DNA of 59,131 nt, taken from positions 1 through 59,131 of IMG/VR virus record IMGVR_UViG_3300022591_000009; one strand, 5' to 3'. This stretch comes from a virus. The notes under the pieces were generated by a model. That model had not been told where the DNA came from. It saw only the letters and a program-made list of their open reading frames with translations, and made no database searches. The translations under genes were made by a program, and so were the position numbers. This document shows, piece by piece, positions 48,966 to 56,399 of the stretch (position 1 is its first letter; each line of letters begins with the position of its first letter).

Positions 48966-49067
48966 TTAGTTACCACCGCAGATTACGCAACGCTCGGTCG
49001 CAACGGTTTCTCCGTAGTGTGGGGTACGGTCGTCACAGTTGAGGCAATCTCTCATACTCCAACTCAT
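48966..49067 (-). CDS. Small zinc-ribbon peptide
   Basis: A 33-residue peptide with DCLNCDDRTPHYGE and ERCVICGGN: two CxxC pairs 18 residues apart, a minimal zinc ribbon. AGGAGATAAC precedes the ATG. Too short for most gene callers. Confidence 0.6.
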   Translation of the reverse strand: MSWSMRDCLNCDDRTPHYGETVATERCVICGGN

Positions 49068-49130
49068 TTAGTTATCTCCTAGTCGTTTCCGTAGGTCGTT
49101 GTCAATACCGCCCTTGTATCCTTGTGCCAT
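49068..49130 (-). CDS. Very small peptide
   Basis: A 20-residue frame (MAQGYKGGIDNDLRKRLGDN) with a perfect AAGGAGAT Shine-Dalgarno in the gap between the subtilase and zinc-ribbon genes; the stop meets the next gene's ribosome site. Real translation is plausible but unproven. Confidence 0.4.
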   Translation of the reverse strand: MAQGYKGGIDNDLRKRLGDN

Positions 49131-49139
49131 GTTATCTCC

Positions 49140-50030
49140 TTATGAGTTGATGAATAGGTAGCGACCCGTGAGCCATTGGTTACTTGTAGGTGTGGTACTT
49201 GATATTAGTGCATTGTAGGTATCTGACCAACTAGACTTTCGGTTGGTAAGCCACCATGTTGCAACTGCTGGCGTAGCAAAAGACGTGCCTAGAGCAAATA
49301 CACTAGCGCCTGTCAGCGTGGTTACATAGTAACGACCATTGGAATAGACGGTGGTTTGAGCGTTACCATTACTGTAAGTAGCAATAACAGGCTTAGCTTT
49401 AGAATCCCATGATATTCCTGACGTTCCAGCATTGGGGTTATCAGTTGCGCCCACCGAGATAGCGTTAGGGTCACACGCTGGACTATTCATACTCGTTCTA
49501 TTATAGTCGTTGCCTGTCGCCACAACTGTCGCCACGTTCTCTGCTTTAAGCGTAGCAATATCAGCAGATAGACCGTCAGGCATGGAACACGCAGCAAATA
49601 CGCCACCGACAGATATGCTAACAACGCCGATATTAAATCTCTCTTTATTGGCTATTACCCAATCCATAGCGTTCTTAATATCAACCTGCGAGTAGAGAAG
49701 CGGTAATCCTGTGGGACTAGCACCTGTAATTCGGATAGGTATTAGTTTGATAGTAGGGTTTTCTTTGACCATGACAGACAATACCTCCTCGCCGTGATTA
49801 AATACGGCAGAAGCATTGGCGGGTACATTTGCAGACCCCGCGCCTTCCATAGTCTGATTACCATTGAGGCAATACCCGAAGTGGAGAGTGCAATACTCAG
49901 CCACGATATTAGACTTATAGAGCGAATCATTAAATCCCATGTCTATAACAACTGCGCTCGGTGCGGTGTCTGCATGAGCAGGCGATACCAAGCTCATTGT
50001 TAGTATTAGAGCAAGTATTACTTTTTTCAT
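49140..50030 (-). CDS. Secreted subtilisin-like serine protease (S8)
   Basis: A 296-residue subtilase: signal peptide (cleavage after AHA, residue 20), then the catalytic set D30 in VVIDMGF, H79 in FNHGEEV, N174 in VVATGND and S250 in LGTSFATPA, with GVVSISVGG near residue 135 as substrate-binding strand. Four or more cysteines (C47, C54, C148, C186) may form disulphides. There is no long propeptide, so it may fold without one or be autonomous. Exported by the host Sec system. A secreted protease in a phage is rare; targets could be surface proteins or competing phage and host factors. Confidence 0.88.
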   Translation of the reverse strand: MKKVILALILTMSLVSPAHADTAPSAVVIDMGFNDSLYKSNIVAEYCTLHFGYCLNGNQTMEGAGSANVPANASAVFNHGEEVLSVMVKENPTIKLIPIRITGASPTGLPLLYSQVDIKNAMDWVIANKERFNIGVVSISVGGVFAACSMPDGLSADIATLKAENVATVVATGNDYNRTSMNSPACDPNAISVGATDNPNAGTSGISWDSKAKPVIATYSNGNAQTTVYSNGRYYVTTLTGASVFALGTSFATPAVATWWLTNRKSSWSDTYNALISSTTPTSNQWLTGRYLFINS

Positions 50031-50194
50031 TAGTCCTCAATCTCATCTGCGATATAGTTTGCCCATTTGAGCAGGTCATATTGGGTTTCTTGCATAGCCA
50101 ACGAGCTTGCCATGTCCATAGCTTCGTCCTCGTTGTTAGCCTCAATCTCATAAGTAATTGAGTTGATGTTTACGGTAACTTCGTATTTAGGCAT
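50030..50194 (-). CDS. Small protein, paralogue of 50671 gene
   Basis: A 54-residue protein (PKYEVTVNINSITYEIEANN...) starting at ATG 50194 with AAGGAG upstream. Shares the pattern YEV-V...I...A...DEA with the gene at 50671. Acidic C-terminal. TAATG-type join to the subtilase gene. Unknown function. Confidence 0.55.
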   Translation of the reverse strand: MPKYEVTVNINSITYEIEANNEDEAMDMASSLAMQETQYDLLKWANYIADEIED

Positions 50195-50204
50195 AATTAA
50201 CTCC

Positions 50205-50669
50205 TTAGCATATCTCGAAGCCACCACAGGCTTCTAGAAACTCGGCAAATTGTTGTACGTTCTCTACGCTGAACGGGTAGTTTGCTTCCGCAGGGCTGGT
50301 AGTGCCCTCGCCATGACATGAGTTGCAACCCTTCTGCTTCCACTCTACGCCGTAGAGTCCGTCAGGTCGTTGTCCTGTACCTTCACAGATACGACAGGTT
50401 GGTCGTTCTATAAGACTAATAATTAGTTCTCTAGCAGTTGCGTATTCAGCAGTACGACCCGACTCAATCTCGGCTTTTAATACTTGGCTCAGTTGTAGCG
50501 CGTGAGCTTCACCGAAGCCGTCACCGTCGTTGGTATGACCGCTTATCTCTTTGCACTTGGGATACACCTCCTCGCAGTAATCCCATAGTGGTCGCCACCA
50601 CCACACGTTGTTGCGGAAGTATTCGCCTGAATCATTGGCGGGCTTTGTGCCATAAACGTCCATGCCCAT
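50205..50669 (-). CDS. Phage protein with two CxxCxGxG-type Zn motifs
   Basis: A 154-residue protein opening MGMDVYGTKPANDSGEYFR, an opening common in an uncharacterised phage family, then a helical middle, and CRICEGTG and CNSCHGEG (residues ~92-123), a DnaJ-like zinc pair. It likely binds nucleic acid or protein partners. Function not known. Confidence 0.65.
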   Translation of the reverse strand: MGMDVYGTKPANDSGEYFRNNVWWWRPLWDYCEEVYPKCKEISGHTNDGDGFGEAHALQLSQVLKAEIESGRTAEYATARELIISLIERPTCRICEGTGQRPDGLYGVEWKQKGCNSCHGEGTTSPAEANYPFSVENVQQFAEFLEACGGFEIC

Positions 50670-50670
50670 A

Positions 50671-50829
50671 TTACAATCCCACTTTCTTACTTGTATAGTT
50701 AGCTTTATCGCCTAGTCGTCCATAATCCTTTTCTACCCACTCAACGGTCTGCATGATAGCTTCGTCATGCGACTCGGCTTTGACCGTATGGGAGATGTTT
50801 GCACTTACTATAACCTCGTATGTTGCCAT
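50671..50829 (-). CDS. Small protein, paralogue of 50030 gene
   Basis: A 52-residue protein (ATYEVIVSANISHTVKAESH...) from ATG 50829 with AAAGGTGG upstream. Related in sequence pattern to the 50030 gene, so the pair probably arose by duplication around the gene at 50205. Unknown function. Confidence 0.55.
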   Translation of the reverse strand: MATYEVIVSANISHTVKAESHDEAIMQTVEWVEKDYGRLGDKANYTSKKVGL

Positions 50830-50858
50830 GATATTCCACCTTTTTGTTTGGGTTGAGC

Positions 50859-50890
50859 CTCGCAAGGCTAAGGGAAGGTAGCCTTGCGAG
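50859..50890 (-). terminator. 12-bp hairpin downstream of VWA gene
   Basis: CTCGCAAGGCTA and TAGCCTTGCGAG form a perfect 12-bp stem with an 8-base loop, between VWA gene stop and next start. No T-run on the minus strand, so termination may be weak or aided by Rho. Confidence 0.6.
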
Positions 50891-50901
50891 AATCTATTGA
50901 G

Positions 50902-52890
50902 TTAGTGTCTAACTGATAACTGGTCTTTTACTACACGGCGAGCGACACCAACTAGGTCGGCTGGCTTTGCAACCGCCGTGAAGTGGGTCGCACCATGACC
51001 GAGGCGCTTAATCTCGTTGTCAAGGTACTGTCGCTTATCGTTCAGGTCTGTAATATGGTCGGTATAAATACTACCTAGATACACAATACAGACGACAACG
51101 CCTTCGTTCATAAGGGTCTTGACCAACAGGTCGTTGTCCTTCTCGTTGCCCCACGTACCGTCAGTTACAATAAAAAGTAACTTGGTAGGCTTTGCCGAGG
51201 CGCGGAATAGTCGGAGGCTGGTACGCAACCCCTCAATCGGGTCAGTACCGCCTGACGACTTGAGAGACTTATACTCATTTGGTTTAGCCTTCTCGTCACT
51301 CATATATACGTTGCGCGAGACATGGTTAAACGTCATGGCAGTTACGTTGGCGTTGATACGCTCTAGCCCACGCTTGATAGCCCACACCGCTTGGCTTGCT
51401 TGGTCAATCTGACCACCCATTGAGCCTGAACGGTCAAGCATAATAACTGACTCAATATCACAGTTATCGTTGCCTTGCGACCACTTATCGAACAGGCGAG
51501 GCAGGTCGTTAATACCTGCGTTCATGGTGCGTGGGATATTTAACTTACCGCTAGGGCGTTCCTTCTCCCACTCAGGGTCATTGTCCACGCGTAGGCGCTC
51601 TAACTCTGTACCGAACATATTAGAAGCGTGACGAAACGCGGGGTCAATATTAGAGTAGTAGGTGAACGCCGTATCCTTGCGGAGGTTATTGCCTACACCG
51701 TCACCGTTAATAGCCTTCATAACAGTTTTAGTCTCAGCCTTAACTTGTGGCAGTTTAGATATAGCTTCTGCACGCTCGTTGATAAGTGCGACAATATCGT
51801 CAAGCCCGCTAAAGTCTTTCTGCGGTACAACTACGTCAGGTGTATCTGAATCGCCAGCACCTTTACTAGGCTTGTCATTATCTTTATCCTTGTTGTCAGG
51901 CTTGTTATCACTTGGCTTGATAGGCTCGCTTTCGCCTTCGCCTTCACGTGCTTCGGCTTGGAGACGTGCCTGCTCTGAACCTTTGGCAGGACGACCGCCA
52001 CGCATAACCTTACGACCACCGCAACCGCCGTTCTTTGGCGGGGTTGAGCCTACGTACTCATACATACGCATAATTAGCTCTTTAGCACGTTGGCTATCGT
52101 TAGGGAAGGCTAGAGTACGGTACTCGTCAATAATCTCAGCCACGGCTAACGCTTGCTCTACACCATACTTATCTACGTATAACTCCGCGATACGTTGGCG
52201 CAAGTCCATGTCAAGATGACGGCGACCGCGAGTGATATAGAAGGCATTAGGAATAGAATCAGGGTCTTTAGTATCTATGGCATAGGTACTGACGGCAGAC
52301 TCTAGAAAGTAACGCGTACTAGGATACTTAGTAGTTAGCAGGGTTTCGATACGACCTTCCTCTAGCGTATTAAACGCGAGCTGATAGCGTGGAGTGACCA
52401 TGCGCCCAAAATGGACGACATGGGTGGCTACCCACTTGCCGAGTTCGCTACCCGACCGTGGAGAGTAGAGAGCATGAGCGAGTTCGTGATAGTTCACGCC
52501 GTTCATAGCGACCACGCTCGTATCGTTGATATTGTCGAGCAACTTAGGGTTCATAGCAATAACAGAGCCGTTATTACTTGCAACCGAATCCATGTCACGG
52601 TTGGCAGGACTAATAACTACCTCAATATCTTGGTTAGCAAGAATCCTATCTGCCTTAGTATAGATATTAGCCACGCTATCGTATTGGGAGGCAAGGTCGG
52701 AGAGCGAATCCTGATAGATAGTATTCGCCTCCTCCTCTAAATCCCACTTGATACGGTAGTTAGTGCCCGTGTTCCAATACTCCGAGGTTGCCACGCTATC
52801 GGTAGGGTCAATACCCATGCTGATAAGGTGGTCGTTACGTACCTGCTCAACTAGGTCATGCCACTTAATAGGCTCATTATTATTTGACAT
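50902..52890 (-). CDS. VWA-domain protein with zincin-like HELAH motif
   Basis: A 662-residue protein. The N-terminal half contains NYHELAHALYSPRSG (H135-E136-H139), a HExxH zinc-protease-type motif, and a FNTLEEGRIET helix about 40 residues on that could give the third ligand, as in DUF2201/CobT-like putative metallopeptidases. A Pro/Lys/Asp-rich linker follows (about residues 300-350). The C-terminal half is a von Willebrand A domain with MIDAS LDRSGSMGG (D486), GGTDP and VTDGTW. One-base overlap with the upstream MoxR-like ATPase gene marks them as partners. Confidence 0.85.
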   Translation of the reverse strand: MSNNNEPIKWHDLVEQVRNDHLISMGIDPTDSVATSEYWNTGTNYRIKWDLEEEANTIYQDSLSDLASQYDSVANIYTKADRILANQDIEVVISPANRDMDSVASNNGSVIAMNPKLLDNINDTSVVAMNGVNYHELAHALYSPRSGSELGKWVATHVVHFGRMVTPRYQLAFNTLEEGRIETLLTTKYPSTRYFLESAVSTYAIDTKDPDSIPNAFYITRGRRHLDMDLRQRIAELYVDKYGVEQALAVAEIIDEYRTLAFPNDSQRAKELIMRMYEYVGSTPPKNGGCGGRKVMRGGRPAKGSEQARLQAEAREGEGESEPIKPSDNKPDNKDKDNDKPSKGAGDSDTPDVVVPQKDFSGLDDIVALINERAEAISKLPQVKAETKTVMKAINGDGVGNNLRKDTAFTYYSNIDPAFRHASNMFGTELERLRVDNDPEWEKERPSGKLNIPRTMNAGINDLPRLFDKWSQGNDNCDIESVIMLDRSGSMGGQIDQASQAVWAIKRGLERINANVTAMTFNHVSRNVYMSDEKAKPNEYKSLKSSGGTDPIEGLRTSLRLFRASAKPTKLLFIVTDGTWGNEKDNDLLVKTLMNEGVVVCIVYLGSIYTDHITDLNDKRQYLDNEIKRLGHGATHFTAVAKPADLVGVARRVVKDQLSVRH

Positions 52891-54269
52891 TACGCGCTCA
52901 CTTCGTCTGCGCTGGCAGAGGTCACGAAGGTCTTAACGCCGAGTTCGTCAGCGATACGAGACTTGTAGGTATCCATGACCAACTTAACTGCGCCACGTTC
53001 GCCTGACTTATCATCAAACCCATTTAGATAAGAATACATAGCGTAATCCAATCCAAGCGAATTGACGTTAGTAACGAAGCCAACGAGTGCGCGGGTAGAG
53101 ATAGGCGTGTTAATTTCCTCAAGGTCGTAACGCTTACGAAGCGCCTCAGCCATTTCGAGGAGAGCCTTACTCTTAACTAGCTTAGTCTCAATAGTCTTGT
53201 CGTATGGAAACTCTAGGATATGACCCTTCATAAATCGGTCGTGCCATGCTTGGTTCATAGGGCGCGTGCCACGATAGTCGGGGTTCATGTCTGCAATAAT
53301 AAGCAGGTCTTTATGAGCCTTGATAACTTCGCCACCATTGGCAAGCAACTGAATCTCACGGCGGTCGTCCAAAAGTCCAAACAGGACAGTTGTTACTCGC
53401 TCAGGGATAAAGTTCACTTCATTTAGGAGAAGCACACCACCGTTGCGTACCATGTCGGTAACTGCGCCGTCTTGCCACTTGTAGTGACCGTCTGCGGTAG
53501 GAATCCATTGACCAAACAGTTCAGAAGGTTCTAACCCATTATGACTAGATACGTTGTAGTAGCGGTGACCACGTGAGCCAGCGTAAGCAAGGGCGCACAT
53601 AGTCTTACCCGAGCCAGCATGACCTTTGATAAGGACGTTCTGCTGGTTCTTAAACGCAACGTCTAGAATATCGAAATCTTTGACACCACTAACAGTTCGG
53701 TTAATATAAGTATCTGCCCATTTGCGGTCAGGTACGGTAGCCATAGCTAGGCTGATAGAAGGTGCGGATACAGTAACAGGCTCTTTAATAGCCTCAGTAA
53801 TAACAGGCTCAGTAACAGAAGCAGAGGTGACCACCGTAGAAAAATCGGGGGTTGGAGACTCTGCTAATGGGCTAAGTACGATAGGAGAGTTACGGCGCTT
53901 ATCGGCAATATAATCGTTAAGCGAGTTATCCCCAAGATAGAGACGGCGAGCCACGTTAGAGGCTAGTGTCTTGTGATTACCTGCGAACGAGAGTTCGGGT
54001 AATGGGTCACTCATAAGTGCCTTAGTAGCAATACCGCCGACCTGACCTTGGCTAATCATTTCGTAATCACGCAAGGTAAGGACAACTGCAATAGGGCTGG
54101 TTAGTGTTGTGGTAAGTGGCAAGACGTTAAAGTCTGTCTTGTGCCACGCTTGACCCGCACCGCGCTCGCCTGTAGCGATACGGTGATAGACAACGGCTTC
54201 GTTGCCGTCAGGTACAACGAGACTTTGCTCGCAAGCATTGTCTCCGCTAGTGATAAGTATTCCGAGCAT
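52890..54269 (-). CDS. MoxR/CobS-type AAA+ ATPase
   Basis: About 459 residues from ATG 54269; ATG 54290 and 54335 in the same frame are alternatives. An N-terminal domain of about 180 residues is followed by an AAA+ core: Walker A IKGHAGSGKT (residues ~216-223), Walker B VLLLNEVN (~279-286), sensor-type IIADMNPDYRGTRPM and an arginine-finger region WHDRFMKGH. MoxR ATPases act with VWA proteins as metal-centre or protein-complex chaperones; the partner gene follows directly. Confidence 0.85.
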   Translation of the reverse strand: MLGILITSGDNACEQSLVVPDGNEAVVYHRIATGERGAGQAWHKTDFNVLPLTTTLTSPIAVVLTLRDYEMISQGQVGGIATKALMSDPLPELSFAGNHKTLASNVARRLYLGDNSLNDYIADKRRNSPIVLSPLAESPTPDFSTVVTSASVTEPVITEAIKEPVTVSAPSISLAMATVPDRKWADTYINRTVSGVKDFDILDVAFKNQQNVLIKGHAGSGKTMCALAYAGSRGHRYYNVSSHNGLEPSELFGQWIPTADGHYKWQDGAVTDMVRNGGVLLLNEVNFIPERVTTVLFGLLDDRREIQLLANGGEVIKAHKDLLIIADMNPDYRGTRPMNQAWHDRFMKGHILEFPYDKTIETKLVKSKALLEMAEALRKRYDLEEINTPISTRALVGFVTNVNSLGLDYAMYSYLNGFDDKSGERGAVKLVMDTYKSRIADELGVKTFVTSASADEVSA

Positions 54270-54294
54270 AATATATGACTTCCCTTTCATATCT

Positions 54295-54315
54295 GAATAG
54301 GCGCTTTGCCTATTC
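54295..54315 (-). promoter_or_regulatory. 5'-UTR hairpin upstream of MoxR gene
   Basis: GAATAGGC and GCCTATTC form an 8-bp stem with a 5-base loop just upstream of the start, followed by GAAAGGGAA. May influence translation or start choice. Confidence 0.45.
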
Positions 54316-54449
54316 GTAGTTACACCTACACCCACTCAACATATATAGCCTCCGATATATTCCCGCCTTCATAAAAAAAGTCGGGGTTGGCTATCTAAGT
54401 AGGTAGCAGATATAGAGAGAACAGTAATAGAGAGAGAGATAGAAGGATA

Positions 54450-54476
54450 CTCAGGCGGTGCTCAGCTAACTCTCAG
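54450..54476 (+). repeat. Phased CTCAG array A, three copies at 11-bp period
   Basis: CTCAG at 54450, 54461 and 54472, each followed by a six-base spacer, so copies fall on the same face of the helix. Upstream of the MoxR-VWA operon. A degenerate fourth (CTCTC) sits at 54483. Confidence 0.85.
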
Positions 54477-54687
54477 GAATCTCTCTCTGCTCTCTGGCTA
54501 GTTATTAGATACTCTCCAGCCACTTATCACCTAGTACCCAACCGAATAGCTGTTTAATCTGGTCGCTCTCCTACTCAGCCTATTAGCACTCTCCGACAGT
54601 AGCCGAAACTGCCATTTGGCTGGTTATTAGTTGCTAATTGGGCAGGTATTAGCTGTAGCTCATAGCTGGCTGGGCAGGAATTGTCAA

Positions 54688-54725
54688 TTCAGCCTGTGCT
54701 CAGCTGGCTCTCAGGATTCTCTCAG
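54688..54725 (+). repeat. Phased CTCAG array B, four copies at 11-bp period
   Basis: TTCAG at 54688, then CTCAG at 54699, 54710 and 54721, all 11 bp apart. Largest of the five arrays, about 75 bp from the parS site. Confidence 0.85.
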
Positions 54726-54785
54726 CTTGACAGGCAGGCTTTCCTAGGGAACAAGTTCCTTATGCCTTAACCCAATGCCACAAAT

Positions 54786-54795
54786 GTTTGGGTTG
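54786..54795 (-). promoter_or_regulatory. GTTTGGGTTG motif (CAACCCAAAC on minus strand)
   Basis: One of seven copies in the leftward arm (50846, 54786, 55207, 56210, 56341, 57643, 58669), nearly all in intergenic or leader sequence. See findings. Confidence 0.5.
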
Positions 54796-54801
54796 GGCAT
54801 G

Positions 54802-54815
54802 GTTTCACGTGAAAC
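54802..54815. other. Perfect parS (ParB-binding) site
   Basis: GTTTCACGTGAAAC, the 14-bp palindrome that is the chromosomal parS consensus in Streptomyces and Mycobacterium. A chance exact match in 59 kb has probability about 2 in 10,000. No ParA/ParB gene is in the window, so host ParB would have to bind it. Confidence 0.75.
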
Positions 54816-54821
54816 AGGCAT

Positions 54822-54860
54822 AAAAAAAGCCCCACCAGCACGTGGCTGGCAGGGCTTCTT
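54822..54860 (-). terminator. Intrinsic terminator after 54873 gene
   Basis: On the minus strand AAGCCCTGCCAGC and GCTGGTGGGGCTT pair, followed by a run of seven T. Ends transcription between the gene at 54873 and the parS/array region. Confidence 0.85.
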
Positions 54861-54872
54861 CTCTATATCTAG

Positions 54873-55184
54873 CTACATACTAGATACTGATTGCTTCCAG
54901 AGCTCAAATAGCTCGCGCTCGCTCTTAGCTGGCTGGTTTTTGTTCTCCAGCAGGGCTTCGAGGTGCTTTAGCTCAGCTACGAGCTTGTTGATACGGTCTT
55001 GCTTCTTACGCAACTTAGCTGATTTGGACTTGGAGTGGTGGTTGATATCTAATCCAGCCTCTTTGCAGAAGCCTTCATAGAGCTTTAGGTATTCAGCGCG
55101 ATAGGTTTTTGCCAATTCGCGCATAGCTTTCTGGCGACATACATTTACTGCGGTCGCTTTCTGACGTGGTGTGAGTGTTGTCAT
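54873..55184 (-). CDS. Hypothetical coiled-coil protein
   Basis: A 103-residue basic protein from ATG 55184 (AAAAGG upstream); longer in-frame starts lie in the promoter region. N-terminal helical segment (TPRQKATAVNVCRQKAMREL), then a heptad coil KLRKKQDRINKLVAELKHLEALLEN. Monocistronic with its own upstream element and a strong terminator. Could be a DNA- or partner-binding coiled coil; function unknown. Confidence 0.6.
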   Translation of the reverse strand: MTTLTPRQKATAVNVCRQKAMRELAKTYRAEYLKLYEGFCKEAGLDINHHSKSKSAKLRKKQDRINKLVAELKHLEALLENKNQPAKSERELFELWKQSVSSM

Positions 55185-55223
55185 GCCTTTTCTTTCTCTA
55201 GTGTGGGTTTGGGTTGTGAATAC

Positions 55224-55249
55224 ATGGTGTAACGCCCCCGCTACACCAT
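55224..55249. promoter_or_regulatory. Inverted repeat in promoter region of 54873 gene
   Basis: ATGGTGTA (55224-55231) and TACACCAT (55242-55249), 8-bp arms, 10-base spacer. The arms contain the GTTACACC-type motif found also upstream of the MoxR and DUF932 genes, so it may be an operator. Confidence 0.4.
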
Positions 55250-55281
55250 ATATTCCGAACAGAACGGATGGGAAAGTACCC

Positions 55282-55599
55282 CTACTGTTCCTCAGTAAAA
55301 CCTTTCGTTGCATCAACAATAGAGTCGTATTCCTCTATCTCCGCCAGCATGGACTCCTTGTCCCGTTCTGATAATAGCTCTGCTAGTAGTCTGACCTGTG
55401 ACTTGTTGATAACATCCACAATGAATGTCATTACATTGTTCACAACGATACCTCGAGCCTCATCATCAAATGGGTGGTCGGTACATGATTCTAACCAGCC
55501 TATAAAGTCTGAAGCGTCATGCGCCACATCATACATAGTCTGTTTTAAGATGTCTGGCAGGGTAATTGGTGCAATTACCATGGGGTCTTGGGTAATCAT
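55282..55599 (-). CDS. Hypothetical helical protein
   Basis: A 105-residue acidic helical protein (ITLPDILKQTMYDVAHDASDF, SQVRLLAELLSERDKES). ATGA overlap with the upstream gene on the same strand. No family recognised. Confidence 0.5.
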   Translation of the reverse strand: MITQDPMVIAPITLPDILKQTMYDVAHDASDFIGWLESCTDHPFDDEARGIVVNNVMTFIVDVINKSQVRLLAELLSERDKESMLAEIEEYDSIVDATKGFTEEQ

Positions 55600-55745
55600 T
55601 TGTACTCCTTCGTTACTTCATCTACTGGCAGACTCCATATGTCACACCAGCCTGCCTCTTTGGTCTTTAGGACAACTCGCCCACTCTCATAGGTTTCTAC
55701 GAGATAGAAGCGTTCTCCCTCTTGGAATATATGTTGCCTTACCAT
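55596..55745 (-). CDS. Small hypothetical protein
   Basis: A 49-residue protein (MVRQHIFQEGERFYLVETYE... AGWCDIWSLPVDE) that overlaps the next gene by four bases (ATGA) and the upstream gene by seven. Beta-rich, SH3-like in style. Small and missed by length filters; reading frame is fully consistent with the operon. Confidence 0.6.
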   Translation of the reverse strand: MVRQHIFQEGERFYLVETYESGRVVLKTKEAGWCDIWSLPVDEVTKEYK

Positions 55746-56047
55746 TCTTTATCCTCCTGTCCGACGATGTCGTAGAAACCTGAACCTAGTTCTACGGTCT
55801 TTACTGTGGATATGAAACGTAGCCCGCAAGAATTGTCATACCAATCTCTTAACAGGTTAAACATTTCTTCTGGTGTAGAGTCCGTGGCTTTGATGAGTGG
55901 GTCGTAACCATACTCAGCCGTTTTCTCCATTTGCTCATCATCCATGAGGATGTAGATTTTGTGGCAGGTGTCCCACGCAATACCTGAGGCATTGTGCAGG
56001 GCGGTGCGAATTGCTTCGTCGTACTGACTTTTTACTTTGGTACTCAC
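55739..56047 (-). CDS. Hypothetical protein
   Basis: A 102-residue protein from GTG 56047 (GTGA overlap). Helical first half (DEAIRTALHNASGIAWDTC) and an acidic C-terminal part (ELGSGFYDIVGQEDKEW). Longer in-frame starts would run into the upstream gene. Unknown function. Confidence 0.5.
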   Translation of the reverse strand: MSTKVKSQYDEAIRTALHNASGIAWDTCHKIYILMDDEQMEKTAEYGYDPLIKATDSTPEEMFNLLRDWYDNSCGLRFISTVKTVELGSGFYDIVGQEDKEW

Positions 56048-56223
56048 TTGCGGAACCCCCTTACATACCATGTCGTCCATTTTGGGCGCATGGTCTTGAT
56101 GTCTATATAACGGACGGCTAGGTTGCCATTAGGCTTGGTATCAACTCTGATAACTAGCCCCTTATGATTATTGAGTTGTGTCTTGATGAGGCGCCCACGG
56201 CGCGGTAATGTTTGGGTTGGCAT
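56044..56223 (-). CDS. Small beta-rich protein
   Basis: A 59-residue protein from ATG 56223, which has a strong GGAGG seven bases upstream; GTG 56256 with AAAGGGAAAGC upstream is an alternative giving 70 residues. Sequence LIKTQLNNHKGLVIRVDTKP...VRYIDIKTMRPKWTTWYV suggests a small SH3-like or KOW-like barrel. First gene downstream of array C. Confidence 0.55.
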   Translation of the reverse strand: MPTQTLPRRGRLIKTQLNNHKGLVIRVDTKPNGNLAVRYIDIKTMRPKWTTWYVRGFRK

Positions 56224-56313
56224 TACTCCTCCTCCTTCATAGCGTTTTACTAGCACTTGCTTTCCCTTTCTAGTCTGTGTGTATATCTTATGGGTATGGC
56301 TGATAACGAGCTT

Positions 56314-56340
56314 CTCAGCCCGTGCTCAGGTAGTTCTCAG
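56314..56340 (+). repeat. Phased CTCAG array C, three copies at 11-bp period
   Basis: CTCAG at 56314, 56325 and 56336, directly abutting GTTTGGGTCG (56341) and the DnaA-box inverted repeat (56350-56387). Confidence 0.85.
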
Positions 56341-56349
56341 GTTTGGGTC

Positions 56350-56387
56350 GAGTTATCCACAGGCTGGGGATAACCTGTGGATAACTC
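56350..56387. other. Two DnaA boxes in a 14-bp inverted repeat (candidate origin)
   Basis: GAGTTATCCACAGG (56350-56363) and its perfect reverse complement CCTGTGGATAACTC (56374-56387) flank 10 bases. Each arm holds a consensus DnaA box, TTATCCACA (56353-56361) and TGTGGATAA (56376-56384), in opposite orientation. It is in a 140-bp gap also holding array C. It could be a replication origin element, or a hairpin terminator for the DUF932 gene (no T-run). Confidence 0.65.
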
Positions 56388-56399
56388 TTACCTAGTTAG

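Larger units (their letters stand above)
54336..54821. other. Intergenic control region, about 490 bp
   Basis: No credible gene. Holds two CTCAG arrays (54450-54476, 54688-54725), an AG-rich stretch (54413-54447), a GTTTGGGTTG motif and the parS site; the MoxR promoter must lie here too. Repeat-rich, low coding potential on both strands. Confidence 0.8.

Noticed and set aside
51662-52219. 185-codon plus-strand frame inside the VWA gene
   Set aside because: The VWA gene on the minus strand has clear domain motifs; the plus frame has no motif and no ribosome site.
54361-54780. tRNA genes or other structured RNA genes in the large intergenic region
   Set aside because: I saw no cloverleaf with a T-loop GTTCRA motif or CCA end; none elsewhere either. 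A covariance-model scan would be decisive.
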